A DNA stretch of 64,000 bases, from assembly GCA_022570795.1 (NCBI GenBank), contig JAKUDP010000010.1, positions 1,426,001-1,490,000 of the forward strand, in the 5' to 3' direction. The translations under genes and the position numbers were made by a program. Positions 54,583 through 64,000 of the stretch are shown piece by piece. The notes beneath the pieces are model-generated. The model saw nothing but the letters and a program-made list of their open reading frames with translations. It did no database searches and was not told the DNA's origin. Position 1 is the stretch's first letter. Every line of letters starts with the position of its first letter. This stretch comes from Sphaerulina vaccinii. Its lineage: Eukaryota; Ascomycota; Dothideomycetes; Mycosphaerellales; Mycosphaerellaceae.

Positions 54583-55404
54583 TCAGTCCTCGCTCTCGGC
54601 AGATATACTTGGGCTAGGTAATTCCACAATCGCCACATCAACTTCCGCGTCTCTCAATGCTTCCACTTCTCGATGAGTAACACCAATGCTACCGCCTGGA
54701 TGATGTCGAAGGAAAACTTCGCTAGTTTTGCCTTGGTGCATTGCGTCCGCCACAGTGAGTGCAAGCATATCGCTGACAGCCAGTGCTACAGTCGTCGAGG
54801 TGGTCGGCGCCTTGACACCAAATGACATTTCTTCGCTTTCGTGTATTGGTGCCGGAAGTAGAATCCCATCGTCCCGATCCTGTAACAGATGGCAGTCTTT
54901 CGGATGTCGCTGCGCGCTCATGGCGATAATTTGCGTCTCCCGCGGTATATGAGGTAGTACATTCAGCAACTCCATGGTTTTGCCACTGAAAGATATGAAC
55001 AAGAGCACATCATTCTTCCGTACGTCTCCGAGGTCGCCGTGGACGGCCTCGCACGCGTGAAGAAAGCTTGCGGAGATGCCCAAACTCTTCGCCGTCGCGA
55101 CAAGCTTGCGGGCGATGAATGCTGACTTTCCCACGCCACACACCACCAGCTTGCCGCCTTGCTCCTGCGAATCGAGCACAGCGTGTTGAGCTGCGGAGAG
55201 GCCAGATTGGGCAATCTTGTCAGTCGAATACAGCGAGGTGATGTTGGCCAACGCCTCGGCTTCGACCTTTAGAACATTGATCGCACGCTCCAGCACAGTG
55301 GTCGCACGGTCCGAGGAAGATGAAAGGCCATCTGATGACACCGGTGAAGGCGGCGTCAAAGGCGTGGAGACGCGTTGTCTCTTGGTAGGCCTGGTGAAGT
55401 CCAT
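54583..55404 (-). CDS. SIS-domain sugar-phosphate isomerase, KpsF/GutQ-like
   Basis: Single exon, 273 residues. After a ~45-residue Ser/Thr-rich tail, a single SIS domain: KLVVCGVGKSAFIARKLVATAKSLGISASFLHACEAVHGDLGDVRKNDVLLFISFSGKTMELLNVLPHI, then PTTSTTVALAVSDMLALTVADAM and the HHPGGSIG signature of arabinose-5-phosphate isomerases. The bacterial family has CBS domains after SIS; here they are missing, as in the known fungal homologues. It probably isomerises a ketose/aldose phosphate; the substrate in fungi is uncertain. Its stop is 118 bp from that of the REC114-like gene. Confidence 0.88.
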   Translation of the reverse strand: MDFTRPTKRQRVSTPLTPPSPVSSDGLSSSSDRATTVLERAINVLKVEAEALANITSLYSTDKIAQSGLSAAQHAVLDSQEQGGKLVVCGVGKSAFIARKLVATAKSLGISASFLHACEAVHGDLGDVRKNDVLLFISFSGKTMELLNVLPHIPRETQIIAMSAQRHPKDCHLLQDRDDGILLPAPIHESEEMSFGVKAPTTSTTVALAVSDMLALTVADAMHQGKTSEVFLRHHPGGSIGVTHREVEALRDAEVDVAIVELPSPSISAESED

Positions 55405-56070
55405 GGTTCTAGATAGTCGGTGTGGGGAGTGTCGTAACCTTGGGAAGGTCTCTCAGATGCGGACAACGAGATAGAAGAAGACAAAGGATGATGATATGCT
55501 CAACAACAAGTTACAAATAGAAAGTTGCAAGCCACGTCCGTAGATGAAACTCCCCGTGTCGAATGGATCCGACCGGGCCTCTTCTCTATCTACGATCGAC
55601 TACTACTCCATTTGCGCGGCCGTATCGCAGCCTAGTTTCTGGCCGATGAGCAACCCCAAACGTGCTCGTCATAGATTATGTGAGAGGGCAATTCTGTTTA
55701 TCAGCTTTGTGTATAATGCCGGCGCGATGCCAGGTACGTGACAGGTACGAGACCGGAGCTAACAGCCAACTGGGCAGAGCTCTTCATATGGCGTGCTGTC
55801 AGCAGAGCTAAGGGAAGCTGCACCCAGAAAATCGCCAGGAAAGGGTAAGAGGCGTCGTGCATAATCGAACGATCTGTATGGTTGAGAAGACCAGCTTCTA
55901 GCTCTTTGTCTGGGCCTTTTTGTATAGCATAAAATATGTACATCCCTACTACAAAGTGACTCGAAGATATGGCAGAGACATACGAAAGCCACGCGACGGA
56001 TGAGTCTGTTAGTGGTCTCCGCCTTTAACATCCTCTCGATGATGAAGTAATGTTACACAAATCTATACAT
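55405..56070. other. Intergenic, about 670 bp
   Basis: 5' region of the SIS gene and 3' flank of COQ5. Overlapping short ORFs on both strands, none recognisable. Confidence 0.45.
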
Positions 56071-57132
56071 CTATAAAGGCTTCACGCCCTTATGAATAGC
56101 AGCTATGCCTAGGCTGAGATCTTCCCATCCTGCTTCAGTGATGGTGCCGTCACTCTTCTGCCCTGGAATGAGGAAGCCTGCGTCTTGGATCATCGTGGCC
56201 CAGTCTCTTTGCGAAGGAAAGCGTTCAATGCTCTCGACCAGATACTGGTAGCTATCCCGATCTGCTGCGACAATCTGGCCGATGAGCGGGATCGCGCTGA
56301 ATGACCATCTCTTGTATAGACCATTGATTAATGGATTCGAAAGCTGAGGCGCGAATTCCAGACATGCGAACACACCACCAGGCTTCAATACTCGGAAAGC
56401 CTCCTTGAGCGCCTTGTCCTTGTGCGTAAAGTTCCTGATTCCGAACGCCACAGTATATAGATCAATACTGTTGCTCTCCACAGTGTCAAGCTGTTCTGCA
56501 TTCGCCTCCAAATAGTCCACTCGGCCGGCAGCATGATATGGCGTGGCCGACAACCGCTTACGGCCCTCGTTCAGCATGTCGGGGTTGATATCGGATATGG
56601 TAACGTGCGTCGCGTGGTCGTCGTTGATGTTCGTAGCGTGGTCCAGCATGCGGATTGCAATATCACCGCTCCCGCCTGCAATGTCGAGAATCTTTTGTCC
56701 CTGGCCCTTGTTCTGTAGCGATGCATACCGCACGCCTGGGTTGAGGCCGCGTACGAAGTTGTCCTTCCATACGCGATGCACGCCCAGCGACATCAGATCG
56801 TTCATGGTATCATAGCTGCTCGCGACAGAGGAGAAGACGGCGCCAACTGCGATGATCCGTCAGCTGGGCCGTATCTGCTGCATCGTGGCTCGTATGATGG
56901 TAGCGCTTCACACACCTCTGGAAGCCTTGATCGACTCGGCGACCGTCTCGAAGCCAAAATGAGTCGTCTGGTCATGTTGCTGCCCTTGTTGCGGAGGCGG
57001 TGGTGGTGGCGGCGTCGATGCTGATTGCTGTTGGAGTGGGCGCGCAGACGAAGTGAAGCTGTATCGACATGCAGCGCATACCGGAGTCGTGAGGCGAATC
57101 CTCTTCGCTACTCGTCCTACGTTGGCCGACAT
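56071..57132 (-). CDS. COQ5: Ubiquinone biosynthesis C-methyltransferase Coq5, mitochondrial
   Basis: Exons 57132-56916 and 56846-56071 (intron 69 nt, GTGTGT...CTGAC...CGCAG), giving 330 residues. A Ser/Arg-rich presequence and an unusual run of Gln and Pro (QQQSASTPPPPPPPQQGQQ) precede THFGFETVAESIKASRVGAVFSSVASSYDTMNDLMSLGVHRVWKD, the family start recovered by splicing. The SAM-binding motif I is ILDIAGGSGDIAIRM; later motifs are ANAEQLDTVESNSID, AFGIRNFTHKDKAL and LEFAPQLSNP. Coq5 methylates 2-methoxy-6-polyprenyl-1,4-benzoquinol in the CoQ synthome on the inner membrane. Divergent from the BCKDH E1-alpha gene with only 183 bp between ATGs. Confidence 0.94.
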
Positions 57133-57315
57133 GATGATGGTGTTGATGTGTTTGATCTGCAAGTTCGTCCAAATGCCAATGCTCAATGCTGACATAAGAT
57201 CGACAACTGCTTGGACGACTTCACTTGAGACTTGGGCCGGTGCTAAGCGATATACATGAAGCAACACGTCTCGCCGCCCGTGGAGAAACCGGGCACTTGC
57301 AGTCGACAGATCAAC
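57133..57315. promoter_or_regulatory. Short bidirectional promoter between two mitochondrial-protein genes
   Basis: 183 bp between the COQ5 ATG and the favoured BCKDH E1-alpha ATG (only 123 bp if the upstream ATG at 57256 is used). No defined element was recognised, but its size makes coordinated transcription plausible. Confidence 0.5.
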
Positions 57316-58710
57316 ATGAAGCGCTCCGTGGCCGTAGCAGAGCGACAATTGTCGAGACAGACAGCTACCAAAGCACGATCAACGCGAAGAGTGCCTCCGT
57401 TCGCAGCATGTCAACAACAACAACAACAACAACGATGGAATTCTGTGTCACAAAGGCCCGGATCAGACAGAGTGCACTTTCCAGGCGCAGTCAACTCAAG
57501 ATTCACGACAGCATTTGACTTCAATCGAGCGTCAGAAGACGATGCCATGCCCACATTCCGAATTCTGGACCAGGAAGGGCGTGTGATAGATAAAAGCCTG
57601 GAACTAGACATCAGCGACGAAGAGGTGATCAGATTGTATACTGATATGGTCAGTGTTTCAATCATGGACCTCATCATGTTCGATGCCCAACGACAGGGAC
57701 GAATCAGTTTCTACATGGTTTCCGCTGGTGAAGAAGGCATCGCGGTAGGCAGTGCAAATGCACTCAACCCTAACGACCCAATCTTCGCTCAGTACAGAGA
57801 GACTGGCATCTTCCAACATCGTGGCTTCACGTTCGAAGACTTTATGGCACAGCTTTTCGCCACCAAAGACGATCCTGGACTTGCTCGGAACATGCCTGTG
57901 CATTATGGAAGCACCAAGTACAAGATACATACCATTAGCAGCCCGCTCGCGACTCAGATCCCTCATGCCTCCGGTGCAGCGTATGCCGTCAAGATGCAGA
58001 ACCAACAGAACCCCAAGGACGACCCTCGAGTAGTGGCCTGCTACTTTGGTGAAGGAGCTGCCTCAGAAGGCGACTTCCACGCCGCACTCAACATAGCAGC
58101 CACGAGAGCATGTCCCGTCTTGTTCATCTGTCGAAACAACGGCTATGCTATCAGTACGCCGACTTTAGAGCAATACAGAGGCGACGGAATTGCTTCTCGA
58201 GGTGTCGGATACGGCATAGACACGATTCGCGTGGATGGCAACGATATCTTGGCAGTCCGGGAGGTGACTAAACGAGCTCGTAAGCTGGCACTTCAGGACG
58301 GCGGACGGCCCGTGTTGATAGAAGCAATGAGCTATCGAGTGTCTCATCACAGCACCTCAGATGACTCTTTCGCTTACCGTGCAAAGGTTGAGGTCGAAGA
58401 CTGGAAGCGTCGCGACAATCCCATTACACGTCTGAGGAAGTGGATGGAAGGTAAAGGTATCTGGAATGAGGAGAAGGAGAAGGACTTGCGCACGGCGACG
58501 AGGAAGAATGTTCTCACTGCATATCGCAAGGCAGAGAAGGAGAAGAAACCGCCATTGGGCTCGTTATTGAGCGATGTCTATGCAGAGCCAACTGAAGAGC
58601 TGCTGGAGCAGACGGCGGCACTGAAAGGGATGATTGAAAAGTATCCGAATGAGTATGATGTGTCTGAATATTCAGGTGGACTTGCCGGACTCAAGATAGA
58701 AAAGACATGA
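57316..58710 (+). CDS. BCKDHA: Branched-chain 2-oxoacid dehydrogenase E1 alpha subunit, mitochondrial
   Basis: Single exon, 464 residues from 57316; an in-frame ATG at 57256 would add 20. The presequence is Arg/Ser/Ala-rich and interrupted by seven consecutive CAA glutamine codons. Then FPGAVNSRFTTAFDF, MPTFRILDQEGRVI, and MDLIMFDAQRQGRISFYMVSAGEEG. The thiamine-diphosphate motif is GEGAASEGDFHAALN...NNGYAISTP. The regulatory phosphorylation loop is YRVSHHSTSDDSFAYR, retaining the Ser known to be phosphorylated by BCKDH kinase in animals. E1 decarboxylates Val/Leu/Ile-derived oxoacids. The stop codon abuts that of MAK5. Confidence 0.95.
   Translation: MKRSVAVAERQLSRQTATKARSTRRVPPFAACQQQQQQQRWNSVSQRPGSDRVHFPGAVNSRFTTAFDFNRASEDDAMPTFRILDQEGRVIDKSLELDISDEEVIRLYTDMVSVSIMDLIMFDAQRQGRISFYMVSAGEEGIAVGSANALNPNDPIFAQYRETGIFQHRGFTFEDFMAQLFATKDDPGLARNMPVHYGSTKYKIHTISSPLATQIPHASGAAYAVKMQNQQNPKDDPRVVACYFGEGAASEGDFHAALNIAATRACPVLFICRNNGYAISTPTLEQYRGDGIASRGVGYGIDTIRVDGNDILAVREVTKRARKLALQDGGRPVLIEAMSYRVSHHSTSDDSFAYRAKVEVEDWKRRDNPITRLRKWMEGKGIWNEEKEKDLRTATRKNVLTAYRKAEKEKKPPLGSLLSDVYAEPTEELLEQTAALKGMIEKYPNEYDVSEYSGGLAGLKIEKT
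57413..57433 (+). repeat. (CAA)7 tract in BCKDH E1-alpha coding sequence
   Basis: Seven CAA codons encode polyglutamine inside the presumed mitochondrial presequence. Short and possibly polymorphic. Confidence 0.8.
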
Positions 58711-61017
58711 TCAAAGATCTTCGAAGCCCAGCTGGCCAACTGTTCCGAGAAATCCTCCGGTCTTGCTTGTCTTTTCAGCGTCCTGTTGACGCAGCAACTC
58801 ATCCACATCTACACGTCCAGAGGTCAGATACTTCTCACTCACGCCAACATTGACACGCTGTTGGAGAAGCATCTTCAGCTCGGCCTTCAAGGCACCGACC
58901 TCAGTCTTGGACATATTACGCGCTGCCTTCTCCTTGATCTTTCGCCCTGCGCCACGACCATGCTTTCCACGAGCCTCCTTCTCGAACTCTTCGCTATCGT
59001 AGTCAATGCCCAGCTCCTCGGCTGCCGTGCGCATGAGATCTTCTTCTTTGTGTCCCTTCTCCTTGGCAATTGTGGTATCTGCGATTTTCTTGGCGAGTGT
59101 GAGACGAGGCTTGAGACGAGAGACCATGCGTCGGTCGATGTCAAGAGTGCGAATGTAGTAGCCTTGCTTCGCTGCTTTAGACGCACCGTCACCTGCAGAC
59201 ACAGCAGAATGTGCGTGCACTTTCGCGATCAGCCTACGCACACCCGCTACTTCCTCAGGCCCACAGATGAGGACCGAAGAGCCCTGTTGTCCTGCACGAG
59301 CAGTTCTTCCGGATCGATGGACGTATGTATCTGCTGCTCGAGGCAAGTGATAGTGCACGACAAGGTCAATACTCGGTATATCCAGACCACGGGCGGCCAC
59401 GTCGGTTGCGATTAGTATTGCGGGTGCCACTTTGCCCGTGGCATTCTTGCCGCTGAAACGTTCTATCGATCGCATACGAGCTGTCTGCGCCATGCCAGAA
59501 TGTAGTGCAATGGCGTTCAGATTGAGGTTCTGCAGCAATGGCGCTATGCGACGAACTGCACTGATGGAGTTCGTGAACACGATCGTGCGTTGCGTCGAGT
59601 ACAGGAGAAGCAGAGCGTATAGGTATAAGTCCTTTTCGGTACCAGAGCACTCAATCAGGCCTTCCTTGAGGCCGGTCGCAAGTTGTTTGATCGGATTCAT
59701 GTCGATGAACTTAGGCGCCTCCTCGCGAAAATTCAACTTCGATAATAGGTACTCCATAGATTGAGCATTACTCGACAGATTGTCCCTGTGGCTAAGTTTG
59801 CCGATAAGCTTCCCCTGTAGAGCACGATCGAAGGTCGCAGAGAAGACCAGAGTCTGACGCTTCGCAGGTCGTGTGCTAGACTTTGATTTTCGGGCTTGCG
59901 GCTTGCTTCCATTCTCCTCACCTTCCGACTCGTCCCTGTCTTCGTCACGATCAAGAGCATTCAGAATTTCCTCCACCTCTTTGAAGTGGCCTTCGCTGAG
60001 GAGTCTGTCTGCCTCATCGACGACCAAGAAATCGATCTTCTTGAGTGATGCAGCGATGCCCTGTCCTTCGCCAATCACTTCCCATAAGCGACCAGGAGTT
60101 CCAATTACCACATCGGCATCCTTCAGTAATCGTTGCTGTTTCTGTACTGAAAGACCTCCTGTAAGAGTTGCGATCGAAGGTTTCGTAGATGAAAGACCGC
60201 TGAAGAGTGCAGTGAGATGTGTATCCAGTTGATGTGCCAGTTCTCGTGTTGGCGATAAGAGAAGAGCCAAAGGACCAGATCCATCTTTCTGGTTCTTGCG
60301 CTGTTCAGCTAGTTCTAAGAACCGCTCCAGAATCGGTATTCCAAATGCCAGTGTCTTTCCTGATCCAGTCGAAGCCTTTCCAACCACGTCGTGGCCCGCA
60401 AGTATCTCCGGAATGACATTCTGTTGAATTGGTGTTGGCTTTGCGAACCGCAATTTAGACAGCGACGCCATAGTATCTGGCGATAGCTTCAAGGGACTCC
60501 ATTGCGACACATCGATGCCCTCGTCTTCGCCTTGTTCAGCAAGTCGTGAGAATGCACTGTCTGCTGTGGCATCGCCGTTCGGAGCTCGTTTTGATTTGCC
60601 TTTCGCTTCAGACTTAGCTTTCTTTTTCGTCTTGTCTTTTTTCACCTTCACAGATGGCTGCTCTTCATCTCCAAAACCAGACCAAGACTCTGCATCATCG
60701 TTTTCATCATGATTTTGCACGGATTTCGTGGACACAGCGGGCACGTTGGAGAGAAAGGAAAAAGTGCCCTGCTCATCTCGATCCACCTCGACACCGTCAA
60801 TCTCCTCCAGCATGCAGAACCCTTCATAGTCGTCCATCCGATCCGGTAGGGAGACTTCATTCCACTCCAAAGATTCGAGGTTGACCTTCTGCTTGGCATT
60901 CCGTACAGTGGTCTTGTGAGGCAGCGCGTTTTCATCTCCTTCTGGAGCCAGCTTTTGTCTTTTGCGCGCCTTCATGGCTGCCACCTTGGCCGGAAGTGGG
61001 CGCTTCTTTTCTGCCAT
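58711..61017 (-). CDS. MAK5: ATP-dependent RNA helicase Mak5 (DEAD-box)
   Basis: Single exon, 768 residues. The N-terminal ~175 residues are Lys/Glu-rich and contain LESLEWNEVSLPDRMDDYEGFCMLEEIDGVEV, a Mak5-specific region. Helicase motifs: Q-motif FAKPTPIQ (191-198), Walker A ASTGSGKT (215-222), SPTREL, GTPGR, DEAD (334-337), SAT (393-395), FTNS, TDVAARGLD and HRSGRTAR (567-574). A ~35-residue acidic insertion between DEAD and SAT is normal for Mak5. The C-terminus is basic (GRKIKEKAARNMSK). Mak5 acts in nucleolar 60S subunit maturation. Intronless. Divergent from the HECT ligase gene by 322 bp. Confidence 0.95.
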   Translation of the reverse strand: MAEKKRPLPAKVAAMKARKRQKLAPEGDENALPHKTTVRNAKQKVNLESLEWNEVSLPDRMDDYEGFCMLEEIDGVEVDRDEQGTFSFLSNVPAVSTKSVQNHDENDDAESWSGFGDEEQPSVKVKKDKTKKKAKSEAKGKSKRAPNGDATADSAFSRLAEQGEDEGIDVSQWSPLKLSPDTMASLSKLRFAKPTPIQQNVIPEILAGHDVVGKASTGSGKTLAFGIPILERFLELAEQRKNQKDGSGPLALLLSPTRELAHQLDTHLTALFSGLSSTKPSIATLTGGLSVQKQQRLLKDADVVIGTPGRLWEVIGEGQGIAASLKKIDFLVVDEADRLLSEGHFKEVEEILNALDRDEDRDESEGEENGSKPQARKSKSSTRPAKRQTLVFSATFDRALQGKLIGKLSHRDNLSSNAQSMEYLLSKLNFREEAPKFIDMNPIKQLATGLKEGLIECSGTEKDLYLYALLLLYSTQRTIVFTNSISAVRRIAPLLQNLNLNAIALHSGMAQTARMRSIERFSGKNATGKVAPAILIATDVAARGLDIPSIDLVVHYHLPRAADTYVHRSGRTARAGQQGSSVLICGPEEVAGVRRLIAKVHAHSAVSAGDGASKAAKQGYYIRTLDIDRRMVSRLKPRLTLAKKIADTTIAKEKGHKEEDLMRTAAEELGIDYDSEEFEKEARGKHGRGAGRKIKEKAARNMSKTEVGALKAELKMLLQQRVNVGVSEKYLTSGRVDVDELLRQQDAEKTSKTGGFLGTVGQLGFEDL

Positions 61018-61339
61018 GTTTCGGGTGTAATTGCTGTAGAGTTGTTAGATGAGGTTGCTCGTAACTTTTTTCAAGTCCTCAGTCGCCTTCCCTCTAAGCT
61101 TTCGCTAGCTTAGTAAGCGGTCTGTTCTCTCCCTCCTGCGAAACGACTTCACTTCCTCTTGCCTACGCATGTGCTCGTGATGCTTGAATGATCATGCGAT
61201 CAGACGAACAGTGGCAGGCACCATGCTGAAACAACGCAGGTACCTCCGCGAACGGCGTATAAGCGCAGTAAGTGATACAACAGACACAGACCCCTGGCGC
61301 TTCACAATACACATTTCAACAGCACGACAGTGAGGTAGT
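61018..61339. promoter_or_regulatory. Divergent promoter MAK5 / HECT ligase
   Basis: 322 bp between start codons. No repeat or defined element was recognised. Confidence 0.4.
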
Positions 61340-64000
61340 ATGGCTTCCAGTGATACGGGCGGTGAGGAGCTAGCAGAGCTGATAAGACGGTGAGAACCAG
61401 GCGCTAGCTATAGCCTTGCGGAATATGTCAAGACTAACACGAATCCAGATATGAATTTCAACTGCTTCACGGATGTGGGAACGAAGACTGCAGCGAGCCT
61501 CTATGCTTTACAGGACGAAGCAATATCAGTGGTCGATCTATTCGAAAGTACACCACCAGATCGGCGAAGGTGATTGCCATGTCAGTGTGCTCTGGGGCAA
61601 AGCCACGTGCACATTTATGCCAGCATTGCGCGCCGCCGCGCAACCCTTCCTCACCAAGTCAGCTACTCACTGATACCAAGGCTCTGAAACCTCGCGACGA
61701 ATCTTCATTGAGTCAGCTACTGAGCGATACGAAGGCTCTCCAACATCTGGACATCTCGCGAAGCCAACGCGATCCAGAACTGGCTGTGAAGCATCAGCTT
61801 CTGGACCAGCTTCTGCTGTCTAGCACTACTAATTCTTCGCCGATCAAAGATCTGGTTGACAACCTTTGTCCATGTCTGGACTGGCTGTTGGACACACTCC
61901 CTGAGCAACGTATAGCAGTCTGGGAAATGGTGGATCGCGAGATCATCAGCAAAGGATTCGAAGCTCCCTCAAAGTCAGAAAGCAGGCCGAGCGATGGCAA
62001 ATTCAACACCTGGATCGAAACGCTAGATGCCTTGAACAATCAACCACGCCTCCGGCTTCTGGAGCGCATACTGCTTGTTGTTGGTCGGAGGGTGAAGCAA
62101 GAACACATCTACTACATGCAACATCCAGAAGACCTCAATGCAGCATTGAAGAAAACCTATGAGGTGATTGACATGCTCACATTGCACCTCAGTAATCGCG
62201 GGAAGAGTCAGCCTCATATTCCTCTTGCAACCATCGTGTGGCTGAAGAGGCTCTTTGCGAAGACCTGGGATGCCAGACCCACTGTGACTCGAGGCTCGAT
62301 TGCCCATGTCATACTGGAGATCTTTCAGTCATTGGAGAGTCAGAACGTCATCAGATCTCGAGACGCCTTCAAGGTGCCTTTGGTACGTCTAAGACTGGCC
62401 GACACGGATCTGGCTTCATCATGGCAGAGACCTGACCACACGACAAGCAAGCATATTCTGAGTTTCCAGTACCTCTTCTCTGTGAATCAACTCATTCTAT
62501 GCTTCCGAGGAGTGAACCTGCTACGCATGAGGTATGAGCTCCGGTGCTGAGATGGTCTGTTGGAGTGCTAATAACAGACTATAGTCGGGCGAATGGTGAT
62601 GCGATGAAAGTAAGCGAGTATCGCCGGCGTCACAGCATTACTCGCACCAGTGACCTGGATCAACGACAACTGCCACCGCAGCTCCAGCTCCAAGAAGAAC
62701 ATTACTTATTAATCTATGTCAGTCGAGTCAATTTACTAAAGGATACTTTCGACCAGCTGTGGCAGCGAAGACCCGGTGAACTCCGACGCCCGCTGCGACT
62801 AAGAATGGACGCAGACCAGCTCGACATTGGACATGATCTCGGGTATCTTCAATCTTAGACTCACGAACTGTGCATGAGCTGACCGGAAATAGTGGTGTGC
62901 AGGTCGAGTTCTTCAACACGGTCTGCAAGCACATATTTTCTGAGGAAGCACGTGAGTGATGGTCGATCTTGTATCGCCAGACTTGAGCTAATCTGTTCCA
63001 GAAATGTTCACGACAGATCCACTGATAGGGCTGAGCTATTTCACGGCCGGCAGTCTCCAGCCCTTGCATATGTTTGAGCTCTTTGGTCTACTTCTAGCAC
63101 TGGCTATATGTAAGCACTCCCGCTCAGTCAGTTGCTCACAGTTCCCGGCTCGCACTAATCCGCTTCAGATAATGGTATCACACTGCCCATCCGACTGCCT
63201 CTGGTACTCTACCACCTCATCAGCCACCGTGAACTCCCTCAACCGCTAGAGATGATAGAAGATGCATGGCCGATGCTAGCCAAGTCGTTGGGAACCCTGC
63301 TCAATGAGTATGTCGAAGATATGGAATACGCATTTCCACTAGAGGCAAATGGCGTCAGGCTCTCGTGCTTTGGTCTGTCCAAGCGTCGATCACGACTTAC
63401 AAGCGGTAGAAGCGAGTTGCTAGTCAGCACGGTCGCCTCCTCTTCGGGCGAGTCCAGTACGATATCTGATGCAGCGGAGATCGAGTATGCATGGCCCGGC
63501 TGGAAGCTCGTCATGTCCAAGGAGGAACCTAAAGCGGTGGCACCAGAGGATGTCAAAGACTACATCCAAGCGTGTTCGGACTGGCTAGTCGTCGACTCGG
63601 TATGGCCACAACTCGATGCGTTCCTACATGGCTTCCGAAGCAGCCAGCTTTTCGATCAACACACATTGTCACTACTCGGCCCTTCGAATCTGAAAGCCTA
63701 TGTGGAGGGCACAGACATATTGAACATGAACGAACTACGAGCAGCCACACGATACGATGGCTATGTTGCGACACAGAGATATATCACTTCCTTCTGGCGC
63801 GTGGTAACGTCCTGGCCACAGGAGAAGCAAAAGCTATTACTCAAGTTTGTGACTGCGGCTGAGCGGATTCCGATCAGTGGTGCCAGCCACTTGACGTTCA
63901 TCATCAAGAAGGCACAGCCAGAGAGCTTGGATGCGCTTCCGACTAGCTCAACATGCTTTGGGACGTTGATGCTACCTCGATACCCGAGTACGGAAATCAT
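61340..64000 (+). CDS. HECT-type E3 ubiquitin ligase with AZUL zinc domain (UBE3A/Hul4-like), 3' end beyond window
   Basis: Partial: exons 61340-61389, 61449-62531, 62585-62842, 62893-62951, 63002-63109 and 63169 to the window end; five introns of 50-59 nt. About 796 residues are visible. The AZUL domain starts at the first junction (RRYEFQLLHGCGNEDCSEPLCFTGR...TRSAKVIAM...LCQHC), with zinc-ligand cysteines. A long helical middle follows. The HECT domain begins near LIYVSRVNLLKDTFDQLWQR, with GGVQVEFFN, MFTTDPLIGLSYF and LFGLLLALAIYNGITLPI. The catalytic Cys is in PTSSTCFGTLMLPRY, codon 63954-63956. Only the last few residues of HECT are missing. The AZUL-HECT architecture is that of UBE3A; yeast Hul4 is the nearest named fungal relative. 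Confidence 0.92.

Overview
This window reads as nuclear DNA of a filamentous ascomycete (Pezizomycotina), most likely a Dothideomycete of the Mycosphaerella type. The evidence is: numerous short GT-AG introns (about 42-149 nt) with CTNAC/CTRAY branch sites; single-gene transcription with divergent and convergent pairs rather than operons; typical Pezizomycotina proteins (ARID-containing RSC9, Dal5-type MFS, Zn2Cys6 regulator, p62 dynactin, AZUL-HECT ligase); and a TE island at the left edge carrying a heavy repeat-induced point mutation (RIP) signature, with CpA/TpG almost eliminated in favour of TpA. The class-level guess is inference.

Layout. Positions 1-~5035 are an AT-rich, gene-free island: a decayed Ty3/gypsy chromovirus (RNase H end, integrase, integrase C-terminal SH3-like part and chromodomain still readable on the + strand), then a ~200-bp inverted repeat whose arms enclose a ~84-copy CTA tract, then ~1.8 kb of unreadable AT-rich DNA. 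From about 5.04 kb composition switches abruptly to normal gene-bearing DNA.

5.3-9.3 kb holds small genes: a Tma17/Adc17-like proteasome chaperone, a stand-alone Rieske protein, a small mitochondrial protein of unknown function (spliced), and KEOPS subunit PCC1 (spliced). 9.7-26.8 kb has accessory character: secreted amidase, divergent F-box-like protein, cytochrome P450, membrane-anchored arylsulfotransferase-like protein, and then a tight four-gene block: an isocitrate-lyase-fold enzyme that has lost the catalytic KKCGH signature, a PLP aminotransferase divergently transcribed from it, a Dal5-family MFS permease and a Zn2Cys6 regulator. This block looks like a small catabolic or biosynthetic cluster around a re-purposed ICL-fold enzyme and is the best candidate here for something undescribed.

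27-64 kb is conserved housekeeping DNA: coiled-coil protein, V-ATPase subunit C, glycine-cleavage T-protein, GT31-like glycosyltransferase, PAF-acetylhydrolase-like lipase, dynactin p62, GPI14, CCC1-type transporter, VPS25, RRN10-like UAF subunit, ribosomal protein uL1, CorA-like transporter, RSC9, REC114-like meiotic protein, SIS-domain sugar-phosphate isomerase, COQ5, BCKDH E1-alpha, MAK5, and a HECT ubiquitin ligase cut by the window end just after its catalytic cysteine. Convergent pairs are extremely compact (0-118 bp between stops) and several divergent pairs share short promoters. No tRNA, rRNA or CRISPR array was recognised. Intron coordinates were derived by hand from splice consensus, reading-frame continuity and family conservation.
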